A stretch of 5,506 nt of DNA, taken from Patescibacteria group bacterium (GTDB taxonomy: Bacteria > Patescibacteriota > Minisyncoccia > Phycocordibacterales > UBA9973). The stretch covers positions 1 through 5,506 of the forward strand of contig JAIEON010000078.1 in assembly GCA_019750345.1 (NCBI GenBank), read 5' to 3'. Shown piece after piece: positions 5,475 through 5,506 of the stretch (positions are counted from its first letter, which is position 1; every line of letters begins with the position of its first letter). The translations under genes and the position numbers were made by a program. The notes below the pieces were generated by a model, which was not told the origin of the DNA, made no database searches, and worked only from the letters and a program-made list of their open reading frames with translations.

Positions 5475-5506
5475 ATGAACCACTCGTTTAAGAAAGGCTT
5501 CACCCT
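5475..5506 (+). CDS. type IV pilin/pseudopilin, fourth member (5' end only)
   Basis: The last 32 bases encode MNHSFKKGFT and then the first two bases of a Leu codon. This is a prepilin leader with predicted cleavage at G8|F9. It is nearly the same as the start of pilin 2 ([11 protein letters not shown]), and both promoter and leader match that gene best, so it is probably another member of the same subfamily. The rest lies beyond the window, so neither length nor integrity can be judged. Confidence 0.8.
   Translation, partial: MNHSFKKGFT

Overview
The window reads like a compact, moderately AT-rich bacterial genome, most plausibly a member of the Candidate Phyla Radiation (Patescibacteria, Parcubacteria-like). 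That is inference from several traits together: an ATP-cone-bearing class I NrdB next to a short NrdA, a run of GspG/PilA-type pilin genes, a stripped-down RNase P RNA, very short intergenic gaps and weak or absent Shine-Dalgarno sites. All genes lie on the + strand. No complete gene has an in-frame TGA, and all five stop with TAA, which fits the standard code without proving it.

Region 1 (1-246) holds a possible 3' tail of an unidentified gene (ending at 60), about 110 nt of AT-rich DNA in which I see no gene, a rho-independent terminator (171-198) and directly after it a candidate promoter. Region 2 (247-3288) is a two-gene ribonucleotide reductase operon in the order nrdB-nrdA. The allosteric ATP-cone sits on the radical-generating subunit NrdB, and NrdA has no cone. 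Together the subunits make deoxyribonucleotides. NrdB has the all-Glu/His ligand pattern of class Id enzymes, so a manganese cofactor is the best guess. A perfect 12-bp hairpin closes the operon.

Region 3 (3297-5506) is an array of at least four type IV pilin or pseudopilin genes, the last cut by the window end. Each is preceded by its own extended -10 element (TGnTATAAT or TGnTATACT) placed 6-9 nt before the ATG, so their transcripts should be leaderless or nearly so. The first two genes are tandem paralogues; the third is a different, more GspG-like member.

Between pilins 2 and 3 lies rnpB (about 4528-4850), the RNase P RNA, followed by its own terminator. This RNA appears to lack P13/P14 and P16/P17, and has a plain CCC-GCAA-GGG stub where the tRNA-CCA-binding L15 loop normally is. 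That predicts tRNA genes without encoded CCA. The most interesting signals are the repeated leaderless promoter architecture, the L15 replacement, and the regulatory and cofactor type of the reductase.
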